A DNA stretch of 64,000 nt from Pseudofabraea citricarpa (taxonomy: Eukaryota > Ascomycota > Leotiomycetes > Helotiales > Dermateaceae). Positions 34,454 through 43,918 of the stretch are shown here, piece by piece (position 1 is the stretch's first letter; each line of letters begins with the position of its first letter). The notes below the pieces were generated by a model, which saw only the letters and a list, made by a program, of their open reading frames with translations, did not search any database and was not told where the DNA came from. The stretch is taken from the NCBI GenBank assembly GCA_029641185.1, contig JAPWGK010000001.1, forward strand, positions 756,501 to 820,500, given 5' to 3'. Both the position numbers and the translations under genes were made by a program.

Positions 34454-37204
34454 GGCTACTGAGTCTTTCCAATTGCTTCGAAGATGGATTGGGTGGTAGA
34501 AAGAAGGTAAGGTTGGTCGTTGAGATCGCGAAAAGTTCCCAGCCGCCGCACGGCAAGGCTGAAATCACGTGTAAATATTTACAGGGTCTATCCCGAAAAT
34601 CACGCTAACGTCGGTCGCGTCTCCAAGGCCATCTTCGCGCAACTTCAATCTTCTTCCCTTCTTCATCACAATACACTATACCTGCAGTGACGATAACCTC
34701 ATCGAGCTTTCACTAATCAGCCATGCTGGGAGACCAGAAGGTTGATAATGTGTGCCCAATCGAACAGAGATCTTAGCAGGGACTCTTCATCAATCACGAC
34801 TCTTCCATTTCCATTATCTGCAACGTGATTTTGAGGCTGTGGGATCGGAGCTTGGGATCAAGCTGCAGTGACGACACCAAATATCCAGCCTGAGATCCTG
34901 GCTCTGACGCTATGGATCTTTGAGTGCTATATCGAGTTCTTAATGGGGGTTGAGGGCAAGATGGACGCGCGATTGGAGAAGTAGTGGACGGGCATACAGC
35001 ATCAGTGAAGGTGGAAAGTAGTTTTCAATCGGAGCGGTTTGGTAAGTTCCTCCCCTCGGCCTATCATCTACAGCTATTGACTTTCTTGCAGGTTCTTCGT
35101 CTTCGCTCTTGTCAGCCAAGGAATCCTTCAGATACCAGGTGTGGTTGAGTACGGCGGTTGAGTACGAGTCTTTCTTTGCCCAGTGATGACCAACGTGTCC
35201 AAAAAGCCAAAATTGCAGGCCAACCTACCCCACGGTGTTGCTTTCGTGACGCCGAGGGGGAAAGCGTTAGCAATGAGAACTTGAGAGCTAATCTGAGGGC
35301 ACCTTCTATCCATTCCACTTTCCTTACGTTTTGAACTTGGCATCATTTTGCGCCTCATACAAACCTGAAGTTGCTTGGTTGACCGTGTACAGATCTCATA
35401 CTCGAATATCTCCAATAACAACGCCTCGAGCGGTAGGTGCGGTCTTTGAGCAGCTACGGGATATCGACAAACCCTAACTTGCGCAGATGTCTGTCAATGC
35501 GATTCAACGATAATCATTCTCTCCCAAATTCACTTTGGCGTAGACCCGGATCTACTTCACAGCAATTTTAGCTCAAGTTTCAGTACGCAGTGGGATTCCT
35601 AGTAGACGCATGGACACCCACAATTGGGATATCTACTTCCCTGGTTGTCTATTTATCGGCCTGATATCATTTAGTGTGCGGAACTTCTTGACAATTAGTT
35701 TCAATAAACTATTATTCCGAGCTTTGCAGACAAATATGTGAAATTCTGACATTGTTGTTTAAATTCAGGTTGAAACTGACTGGTGGGTAAATTCTCACTC
35801 GGTGGTTCTTTTATTTCTGAATGCTCATCCTAACTGAGATTTCCAGAAAGTTATCCAGACCCAAGTTATCTCCCACTTTCCCTTTGCCTTTTGTAGTTCT
35901 GTCTTCGGCAACAAAGCAGCTTCATGGGCATTTCCTTAAGATATCGGTGTCACCTCTAACATAAAGAAACCCGAGGCGGATCTGATGTTCCCTGCTTCGA
36001 ACCTTGCGTCAACTTCAAACAACTCTGGTCATTTGATACTTCACAAAGCCATTTTTAAACAATTACTACACTTACGTTATAACAATTCATCTTATTTCTT
36101 CTCTATAGCTTCAGGAACTGTCTTTTAAGAAGTATTACAATGCTGCTGGTATTACAATGCCGCTAATATTCCACTGCCTTCGATCTTTGGTAATAGGATT
36201 ATCATATTAGTAAAGTACACAAAGATAGACACATATTATTCTCACTGTTTTATGATATATTTTCCTCCAACCATGAAAATTTACAACTTTTGCTTGTTAT
36301 CTATTGTTATCTATTGTTTGTTCTCGTTTAAGCAAGCGTACAAACTAATTAAGCAACTTTAAAGCTTGCTCTCTACTAACATTCCTTGTTCTGCCAAAGT
36401 TGTGAGAGGAATTTGAGATCCAGGACTTGTTTGCTTCTACGCTTGAATTTCTGTTGTCTTCGAATGCTAAAGCCTTCTCACCCTGGATCCATGTGAATCA
36501 TTTAAGAACTTGGGTTGCCTTTTAAACATGCTTTCTTTTGTCTTATCTAAGGCTTGATGTTTCCCTGCGGGCATTCCATCTTTCAGAGTATTTTTAAACA
36601 GTAAACTTTGCCACCTGACTTATGTCATGTTTTCCTTCCTCTATAAAGGCTGTCTTGGGAAATCACCAACATTTAGCCAGTGTTCCTGTTTATGCTAAGA
36701 GCAAGTCAAGTAATAGACATAACTTTCTTTGTTTTTAGCAGAATTATCATAACATGGCTTAGAGCCTTTGGCCAGTCAACTGTTCTTTAAAAGCTTGGAG
36801 TTTATAACTATAGTATCAACTTTGAGTAATTCTGTCTCTATTACGTTCCCAAAGGTATAGTATCATAACAAGTGCAAAGCTGAAGGCTTATAGCTCCATA
36901 ACTTCAGGTGATTATTATCACTTTCTAGGAATCAAGATATCAAAATAACTAGAGTATAAGATAGAAGTACCTTTATACTTTCTCAGCCTGTTTACAAACT
37001 CATTCTCTTCTTTAAATTACGTATCTAAGTAAAGCTTAACTTTCTCTAAATAACTAAAAGAAATCAGACTTGATACCAAGATATAATTATTCTTTAACTG
37101 GAATTTTAGATTCCTCTTATATCCTAGATATCTTTGATTTATATACCTGGGATCTGGCTTTTTAACTTTTTGGCTAGAGATTAACTATTATATGAAGTTG
37201 TTAA

Positions 37205-37253
37205 TTAAGCGAGCAGTCTATATTAAGCGAGCTTGAATCGCATGATTAAGCGA
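37205..37253. repeat. Three copies of TTAAGCGA
   Basis: The octamer TTAAGCGA occurs at 37205-37212, 37223-37230 and 37246-37253, all in the same orientation within 49 bp, about 550 bp upstream of the BTB-like start. It may be a protein-binding cluster or a decayed tandem repeat; no known factor is assigned. Confidence 0.5.
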
Positions 37254-37375
37254 TCTCCTGCACACTTCCTGCTCTTTTCCCTCTTACAACAACCACCTTG
37301 AAGTCAATCCCTCCCACTATCAGTCATCTTCCAGTAACACCTGCATACCAGACTCAAACAGCGCATTCACACAGT

Positions 37376-37497
37376 CACCTTTCTTCAATCGCGCAAGATC
37401 GTTTACTGAAAGCATTGTCAACCTTGAGTCTGCCCTCACCTTTCTTCAATCGCGCAAGATCGTTTACTGAAAGCATTGTCAACCTTGAGTCTGCCCT
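37376..37497. repeat. Perfect 61-bp tandem duplication in the BTB gene leader
   Basis: Two adjacent identical 61-bp copies (37376-37436 and 37437-37497), each beginning CACCTTTCTTCAATCGCG and ending GAGTCTGCCCT. Identity of every base points to a recent slippage or duplication. It sits ~300 bp upstream of the BTB-like start codon, in the probable 5' leader. Confidence 0.93.
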
Positions 37498-37799
37498 CTG
37501 CGAGTCTTCCCTCCCCGTCATCCTTCGCAGCAGGTCTTAGATATTCCTGAAGTGTTTATACTCTCAAGTCATTCTCGAAGTAAGTATTCCCATGTATTTC
37601 TTTTTGCCTCCGAGTCCCTCTTGCTCTTCTGAGTTCCTATTCTATGATCCGCTCGAGTGCTCCTCATCCACTATACACCATCATCTTTCATTTACTTGCA
37701 CCACAAATCGCTATTTCGATCTTTCACATTGCTTTGAACTAGCATCCTTGATTACAGGAACTAATACAAAGATCTCTCAACAGAATCGTATCAGCAATC

Positions 37800-39921
37800 A
37801 TGTCTTACGCCGCTGACCAATTCCCCGAGTACATTGATGGCGATGTCCTGATTGTCTCTCCAACCGGCACAAAGAGCTGGAAGCTGCACTCAACCATGTT
37901 GCGCAACCACTCTGCAGTGTTTTACCAAATGCTAGAAAGTACCGAGCCGCGCCGTCTTAGCAAAGCACTCCTCGAGCAAGGAGAAACAATCATCTGGAAA
38001 TTTCGAATGGTCCCAGATGTCGACAACCGCTTTGTTAATTTCATCCCTGTCGTACGTTTAATATTTCATCATCTTGGCTCAAAACCTCATTTCCTCCATA
38101 ACTACACTTGATTTCCCTAGGACAGATAAGCGAGTAAAATCGCTCAATTTGTTTGGGTACCTGCGTTCAAGCTAGGCGTCAAACACTTTTCAACGACTTT
38201 CAGCCTTTCAGTCGTTATACTTACCAGAGTCGTTGAATATCTTTCAGCAACCTTTAGCATTGCAGTCGCTATGCTTACTAGAGCCGTTGAATATTCTTTA
38301 GCGACTGTCAGCCTTGCAGTCGCTATGCTTACCAGAGTCGTTGAATATTCTTTAGCGACTGTCAGCCTTTCAGTCGTTATACTTACCAGAGTCGTTAAGT
38401 GTCCTTCGGCGAGCTTCAGCCTTGTAGTTGCTGTACTTACCAGAGTCGTTAAGTGTCCTTTAGCGAGCTTCAGCCTTGTAGTTGCTGTACTTACCAGAGT
38501 CGTTGAATATTCTTTAGCGACTTTCAGTCTTGTAGTCTCTATACCTAACAGAGTCGTTGAATATTCTTTAGCGACTTTCAAACTTTCAGCCTTTCAGTTG
38601 TTATACTTACCAGAGTCGCTGCAAGGCTGAAAGTCGCTAAATGACATTCAACGACTAAGTGGCATTCAACGACTGAGTAGTATTCAACGACTGAGTGGTA
38701 TTCAACGACTGAGTGGCATTTAACGACTGAGTGGCATTCAACGACTGAGTGACATTCAACGACTGAGTGACATTCAACGACTGAGTGACATTCAACGACT
38801 GAGTGACATTCAACGACTTTCAGCTTTCCAGTTGTTATGCTTACCAGAGTCGTTGAATGACAATCAACGACTGAATGACATTTAACGACTTTTAGCTTTT
38901 CAGTTATCAAGTCCTATATAATCGCCAAGCGCTTTTCAATTTCCAAGATGATTACAAGTCATATGCTAACATTTTTATTTATTAGAATCTGAGCCAGCCC
39001 CAACTACCAAACATGCCAATGCAGCTTGCTGGAGGAGAGCCTTTATTCCATCGAACATATGATATGTTCTTTAGGTTTCTGTACAATTTGAATGTGCAAT
39101 TCAACCACAGTCCTGATGGTTCTGCCGATGTCTATGACTGCGTTACCATGCTCACTCTCAGTGAGCGCCTTGGAGCCACTGCTGTTGTTCGCGCTTCAAT
39201 GGAAACTATCTTGCTACGCCTGGGTACCGCTCTCTGGAACCAAGTTCTCCGCTGCCCAGATGCATGGGCTGAGATAGGAATTCGTGTCCGCTCGCCTGTT
39301 ATCCTGCGTGAAGCAGTAGTGCATCTGGTTGGTGCTTGGTCATTTCCTGGTGCTTTCAACAAGGAGAACCTTTCGAATATCCACAACGGTGAGATCATCA
39401 AGCAGATTGTCGAACAGAAAGTGGAGGAACTCAAGAAGAAGAAGATCGAAGTCGAGGGAATACTCCTCAACTTCTTCCCTCCCTCAATGATCCATTTTAC
39501 ACACAACGGCAAGATTCCAAACCGTCACGTCTATGCAGGCGATGTTTACAGGTGGCAATCACTCACGATACTTCGCCAATTCTACGTTGAGCAGTTGAGA
39601 GATTCCAAAGGTCATCTGGCAGAAGATGGTGGTGTCGCTTTCTACCGCGCCATTGGCCAAGGTAGGAACGCATACCTTGATCAGCTCAGACTCGACAGCT
39701 TCTTCGCTAATTGCGTTATGAGTAATAAGGGTGAAAATGTTCTCAGAACGGTACTTGGGGACTTGATGGAAGAGTTCAAGCATGTAGTGGCGGACCTGAT
39801 GAAAGACAATACCCATTGCAGTGACGAACTTCAGGCCCAGATCCCATACCTCACTTGCACGGAGTTTAAGAATGAAGAGATGCCATGGAACACACGGCCA
39901 GAGGAATATGTGGATAATTGA
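37800..39921 (+). CDS. BTB/POZ-like protein with repeat-filled intron
   Basis: Exons 37800-38051 and 38986-39921 join in phase 0 and give 395 aa. The N-terminus matches the fungal BTB pattern IDGDVLIVSPTGTKSWKLHSTMLRNHSAVFYQML, the usual substrate-adaptor or protein-interaction fold. The middle part (YNLNVQFN..DVYDCVTMLTLSERLGATAVVRASMETIL) fits the later BTB helices. The C-terminal 180 residues are unassigned and include a Lys/Glu helix (VEQKVEELKKKKIEVEG). The 934-nt intron is far longer than others in the window but has a GTACGT donor and a good TGCTAAC..TTATTAG end. It is almost completely made of tandem arrays described separately. Confidence 0.82.
38200..38630. repeat. 54-bp tandem array inside the BTB gene intron
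   Basis: The block TTACCAGAGTCGTTGAA recurs at 38221, 38275, 38329, 38383, 38437, 38491 and 38545 at exactly 54 bp, with a last offset copy near 38607. Units carry GTCGTTGAATATTCTTTAGCGACT and CAGCCTTGCAGTCGCTATG-type segments that differ by point changes. Because 54 is a multiple of three and stops are absent, long frames stay open on both strands. Confidence 0.92.
38640..38825. repeat. 18-bp tandem array in inverted orientation to the 54-bp array
   Basis: The unit ATTCAACGACTGAGTGAC repeats with exactly 18-bp spacing from 38646 to 38808, ten copies. ATTCAACGAC is the reverse complement of GTCGTTGAAT in the neighbouring 54-bp array, and the join at about 38631-38657 is palindromic with it. 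The two arrays could therefore pair into a long hairpin in the transcript. Isolated further copies occur up to about 38900. Confidence 0.92.
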
Positions 39922-40582
39922 ATGGGATCATGGACGGAAAATGGAGCATCATGGTATTGACTGTGGTTTCGGGTGGAGCTTCAGGTCGGGAGAGTGATAT
40001 TGAGATGCTCTAGATGCAGGGTTTGTGGATACGATGCACGTTTTGCCTGGATTTTCTCCTTTTATGATACCCAGGAAGTATTAGGTGACTCAAAAACACC
40101 GAGCCTTTTCAACGAATTCGAGATTTTTTAAAGGTTCCACTTACTACACTCGACTTGTTTACTACGTCCCTTACAATTACCTGAAATCGTTGAGTGAGCA
40201 AGTGTCATTTGATTTATGAGGTTATAAGGGTACCTATTGTTACCACAGAATTCATCATGACCAGGGGAGTACTTTTCGAGCGACTTCACTGTAATAAACC
40301 CAGTGAAAAGCAATGACCCCAACTAATATAGCAAGAACCTTGGCCAAGATAATTCAAACCTCCTAATTCTCATTCTCCAAAAATCAGGGAGGAGTTGTGA
40401 TACTCTCCCACGAGCCAATTACGCACAGCTAGCCCGATATGTTGAGGAGGGCGGGAAGTCAATCAAGCGATTGCGGGGCAGCGGCGTGGTTGCCATCACC
40501 ATATGTACATGGAGAAGTAACTTTTTCTTTTATCCTCAGGTTACAAACTCATCAATCACACGTTCAAAACATACGGCAAATA
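39922..40582. other. Intergenic region BTB-like / FAD monooxygenase
   Basis: 661 bp containing one terminator side and one promoter. Nothing else recognised; the frame of the monooxygenase is open upstream to 40439 but without family sequence. Confidence 0.4.
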
Positions 40583-41812
40583 ATGGCACCCTTCAAAATC
40601 GCAATCATCGGCGCCGGCCCTGCCGGTTGTACTTTAGCACGTATGCTCCATCTCGCATCAATACCCTTCACCGTCTTCGAAGCTGAGGAGTCTCCCCAGA
40701 CGCGCGGTCAAGGTGGAACATTAGATTTACGTACAAACTCTGGATTGCTCGCAATCAAAGCATGTGGGCTCTATGATGAATTCTTGAAATATGCACGCTT
40801 CGACGGCGAGAGTTTGGTCATCGCTGATAAATTCCTCACCAGGTATCTGAATGTCCAAGCTGGGAGTAAGGTGGGTGCAGGCAGACCCGAGATTGATAGG
40901 TCGCAGTTGAGAGATCTGCTACGAGGAAGCCTATCAGAGGAAGCTATTGTATGGGGTAAGAAATTTCTCGGCTTGGACGGGCAGGGTAATCTACAGTTTG
41001 CGGATGAGACGGTGGGTGGTTATGATCTCGTTGTCGGTGCGGATGGTGGTTGGAGCAAGACGAGAAGACTGGTTAGTGATGAGCTACCATTCTATACTGG
41101 TATCAGCGGAGCCGAGTTTTCTATCCAAGATATTGCAAAGACGCACCCGGATCTATATGAGCTTGTGAACAGAGGCTCTGTCTTCACCTTCTCAGACAAC
41201 AAGGCTCTGATGGCGCAGCAGCTAGGCAACGGAAGTCTACGAGTTGGGGAATGGGGTGTACGGGATTCCTCCTGGATCGTAGAGAATCCTGTTGATTCTG
41301 CCTCTGCAAAGATTCAACTAAAGGAGAAAATTCTGCGGGAATACTCGTCCTGGGCACCGCCATTACGGAAGTTACTGGAGGTTGCTGATCCAGAAACGCT
41401 GGTGACAAGGAAGCTCTTCATGCTACCTGTTGGATTTCGCTGGGAGAGCAAGCGAGGAGTCACTTTGATTGGCGATTCTGCTTATCTCATGTCTCCATTT
41501 GCAGGCGAGGGGGCCAATCTGGGTATGCTCAGTGGCGTAGAACTTGCATCATTCATCACAAGATCTTCTTCGTTAGATGAGTTGTACAAGAATGTGCAGT
41601 TATTCGAGGAGAAAATGTTTCAGAGGGCAAGAGGCAGCCAGGAGAGGAGTTTCGGAAACATGCAGGACATGATACTTAGCAGTGGTGCACCGAGAGCTTG
41701 CGTTGAGAGATACATTATGCGGAACATGGGCGCGGAGGTTGGCCCGGTCATCATGACGTTATTAGCCCCTTTCGTTTATGGTTATTTTTGGGTCTGGAAG
41801 CTTTTCAATTGA
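40583..41812 (+). CDS. TetX-like FAD-dependent monooxygenase
   Basis: Intronless class A flavoprotein monooxygenase, 409 aa, that would use FAD and NAD(P)H to hydroxylate an aromatic or polyketide-like substrate. The FAD dinucleotide motif GAGPAGCTLARML is at residues 9-21 and FEAE binds the ribose. GQGGTLDLRTNSGLLAIKACGL is the signature of the tetracycline-monooxygenase-like subgroup. The DG motif reads GADGGWSKTR near residue 150, and the GD motif GDSAYLMSPFAGEGANLGM near 300. The C-terminus (VIMTLLAPFVYGYFWVW) is hydrophobic and may be a membrane tail. The ATG at 40583 places the FAD motif at the expected distance from the start. Confidence 0.9.
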   Translation: MAPFKIAIIGAGPAGCTLARMLHLASIPFTVFEAEESPQTRGQGGTLDLRTNSGLLAIKACGLYDEFLKYARFDGESLVIADKFLTRYLNVQAGSKVGAGRPEIDRSQLRDLLRGSLSEEAIVWGKKFLGLDGQGNLQFADETVGGYDLVVGADGGWSKTRRLVSDELPFYTGISGAEFSIQDIAKTHPDLYELVNRGSVFTFSDNKALMAQQLGNGSLRVGEWGVRDSSWIVENPVDSASAKIQLKEKILREYSSWAPPLRKLLEVADPETLVTRKLFMLPVGFRWESKRGVTLIGDSAYLMSPFAGEGANLGMLSGVELASFITRSSSLDELYKNVQLFEEKMFQRARGSQERSFGNMQDMILSSGAPRACVERYIMRNMGAEVGPVIMTLLAPFVYGYFWVWKLFN

Positions 41813-42236
41813 GTATCTTTTTTCTTTCCTTTTCTTCTTCTTCTTTCTTTTTCCTAGAATAAGACCACAGGTGCATTGGGTTCCGAAAGCGATGCAGAGT
41901 GCCGCACAAATCGAACAACCGAAGGAAGAGTGTTGTGTTTTACCTGACCTTCGCATTTCTAACTGAGGACAAAGCATAATTTGCCGTCTAGAACGTATAT
42001 ATATATCACCCTAAAAATGTATTGATACAAGTACTTTTAAACCTGACGTGCTAAGAATAAAATGAGAAATAGAGATATGGGCACAGAGCGTAAGCGTAAG
42101 CCAATCTCGTCGTTTTCCCCGGAGCCAATACCAAGAAGCATGAAACTCCCACGCCGAGAACCGAGACCTAGTATATATATTTGCTTTTTCCCGCTCGCAC
42201 ACCTATTTATTCCCGAACTTTTGGAAGCCCCATTCT
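41813..42236. other. Convergent 3' flanks
   Basis: 424 bp, with a T/C-rich tract at 41818-41850 and a short AT repeat (TATATATATAT) at about 41996-42006. No gene seen. Confidence 0.4.
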
Positions 42237-43339
42237 TCAATGCATCTCAGCTGCGCCGAACTCCAAATCTTGCACAAATGCACCCCTTTTCAACCGGCTG
42301 AAGATGCCGTCCGTTGCTAGCTGCATATTGCTCAATTCAAAACCTTCACCCTGTGGCCCGGAATCGTTGAGAGGTTGTACATGGCGTACGCACTCGGCCC
42401 CGATCTCAAGGATTGTTCCACCCGGATGCTCAGGTGATGTTAAAAGATCAAACATCGCTGCAGCCACAGACTCGGGTGTGACCCAAATGTCGTGCGATGG
42501 TGAGAAGGTTGAGAGCTTTTCCGGAGCATCGAGCCACAACGGTGTCTTCGATCGTGGTTAGCCGCTGAAAAACCATCATCAAGAGAAGCAGCCTACCTTG
42601 ACAATCCCCGGTGCAATTGCGTTTATCTTAATCCCCACTTCTTTCTCCAACCGTCCCATGCTTTTCACAAAGCCGTGAATGGCATGTTTGCTCGCATAAT
42701 ACAACGGAGTCGTGATCCCTACTTCACCGCTCCCACTTTGACTACTCACCAGAACGACTCGACCTTCTTTGTTTCCATGCTTCAAGAAATGGCCAATTGC
42801 TAACTGCGTGACTCTGATTGGATGTGTGACATTAACCTCAAGCGTCTTGTAGTTGTCGGCTAGAGGATCATCAACACTCGGCGAAGCTGGGTCAAGCGAA
42901 GGAGGATACCAAAAGTTTGACGAGGGCGGCTCATAGATACCAGCTCCTGGGCAGACGATGTCGATACTTGGAAAGAGCGAGAGGGCATGACTGAACATCC
43001 GGGACAAATCAGACCAGGATGTTACATCCGTTTTCAAGAAATGCACTTGTGGGAAGAAAGATGATGGCGCAGGAGAAGACGATGCGGATGAAGCATTGGA
43101 AGCCGGGGGTGATGGAGGGCAGCTATAAGGCGAGTTCTGGAGAAGAGCCTCAGCTTCCGGGCGGAGTTGAAGATCCGCCATAAGAACATTGCAGCCCTTG
43201 GAGAGCAGCAGTGCTGCGAAGGAGAAATTGATGCCTTTTGTAAAATAAGCGACCGTACTTAATGCTGTAAGGAGAGGGAATACTTACCGGAGCCAGCCCC
43301 CGTCACAATTGCTGTCTTGCCATATACTGAATAACTCAT
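42237..43339 (-). CDS. Short-chain dehydrogenase/reductase
   Basis: NAD(P)-dependent oxidoreductase of the classical SDR type, 332 aa. Exons 43288-43339, 42597-43234 and 42237-42545 join in frame (introns 53 and 51 nt). The nucleotide motif reads TGAGSGINF, created by the first splice (the usual form is TGxxxGIG). The acid at the end of the second strand is MADL, the central motif is CPGAGIYEP in place of NNAG, and the catalytic residues appear as SSQSG..YYASK. INAIAPGIVKTPLW follows, after the second splice. A Ser/Pro-rich insertion of about 35 residues (PPASNASSASSSPAPSS) lies between strands 2 and 3. The pattern is close to 15-hydroxyprostaglandin-dehydrogenase-like fungal SDRs; the substrate is unknown. 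Confidence 0.9.
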
Positions 43340-43918
43340 TCCTAACTGTATAGCTCTCAACTTAGTGGGTAGATTTGGAGCAGAGCATATTCCTTATAAG
43401 TTTGTGGGGATCCGCTAAGATCCAATGCAACGGCTTTGCCCTTGCAGGATGAGATAATTCTCACTGGGCATTTGTGGCGAGACTATCTTGGCGATGAGCA
43501 CACATACTAGGTATGCATTGCCTGAAGACGCCATCGTCGGTAGGAGAAAGTGAAGAGATGTTGTATCAACAGGCACGGCCCGCTGACGAAAGTGACAGAC
43601 AATTTTAGTGGACCGTGACAAGAAGCGCTAGGGAAGTTGGCTCCTCGGGGGTCCGCTTGATCCCACTTAACTCTTCTCCTGCATCGATTTCCTGCATCGT
43701 TCCGCCTCAGCTGCACTTTAGATATTGGATATCGCGCTTCCCCGAAAAAAAGTAAGCTTCGTTAATCAAGCACCTATTAGTTACGTGAATCGAAGCGGGG
43801 TATAGACATTAATCAAACAATGCTCCCCAGCGCCATCGTACAGTATCCATGTACAGTTCCTTAATCCATCGGAACAGTCCTTCCAGCCCATGTAGCCCCC
43901 TTTCAAAGCTATCCAAGC
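43340..43918. other. Intergenic region SDR / PHD protein
   Basis: 579 bp holding the SDR promoter and the PHD-gene 3' flank. No coding potential recognised. Confidence 0.4.

Larger units (their letters stand above)
34454..37799. other. 3.3-kb region without a recognisable gene, AT-rich in its second half
   Basis: The first ~150 bp is the ISY1 promoter. From 34.7 to 35.5 kb there are fragments with some protein character: a plus-strand stretch near 34870-34984 reading NIQPEILALTLWIFECYIEFL before a stop, and a minus open frame at 35128-35421. Neither belongs to a recognised family; decayed coding sequence is possible. From about 35.6 to 37.2 kb the DNA is AT-rich with no open frame of 60 codons. 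CA and TG dinucleotides are still common, so it does not look heavily RIP-mutated. The last 500 bp is the leader of the BTB-like gene. Confidence 0.5.

Noticed and set aside
35600..37250. Heavily RIP-mutated retrotransposon
   Set aside because: The block is AT-rich, but CA/TG dinucleotides are not depleted by eye and no reverse-transcriptase or transposase words or long terminal repeats were seen.
38144..38581. 145-codon minus-strand repeat protein
   Set aside because: Consists only of the 54-bp intronic array; kept as a finding about the repeat, not as a gene.
38200..38910. CRISPR-like array
   Set aside because: Units are directly adjacent with no unique spacers and lie in an intron of a eukaryotic gene; it is a minisatellite.
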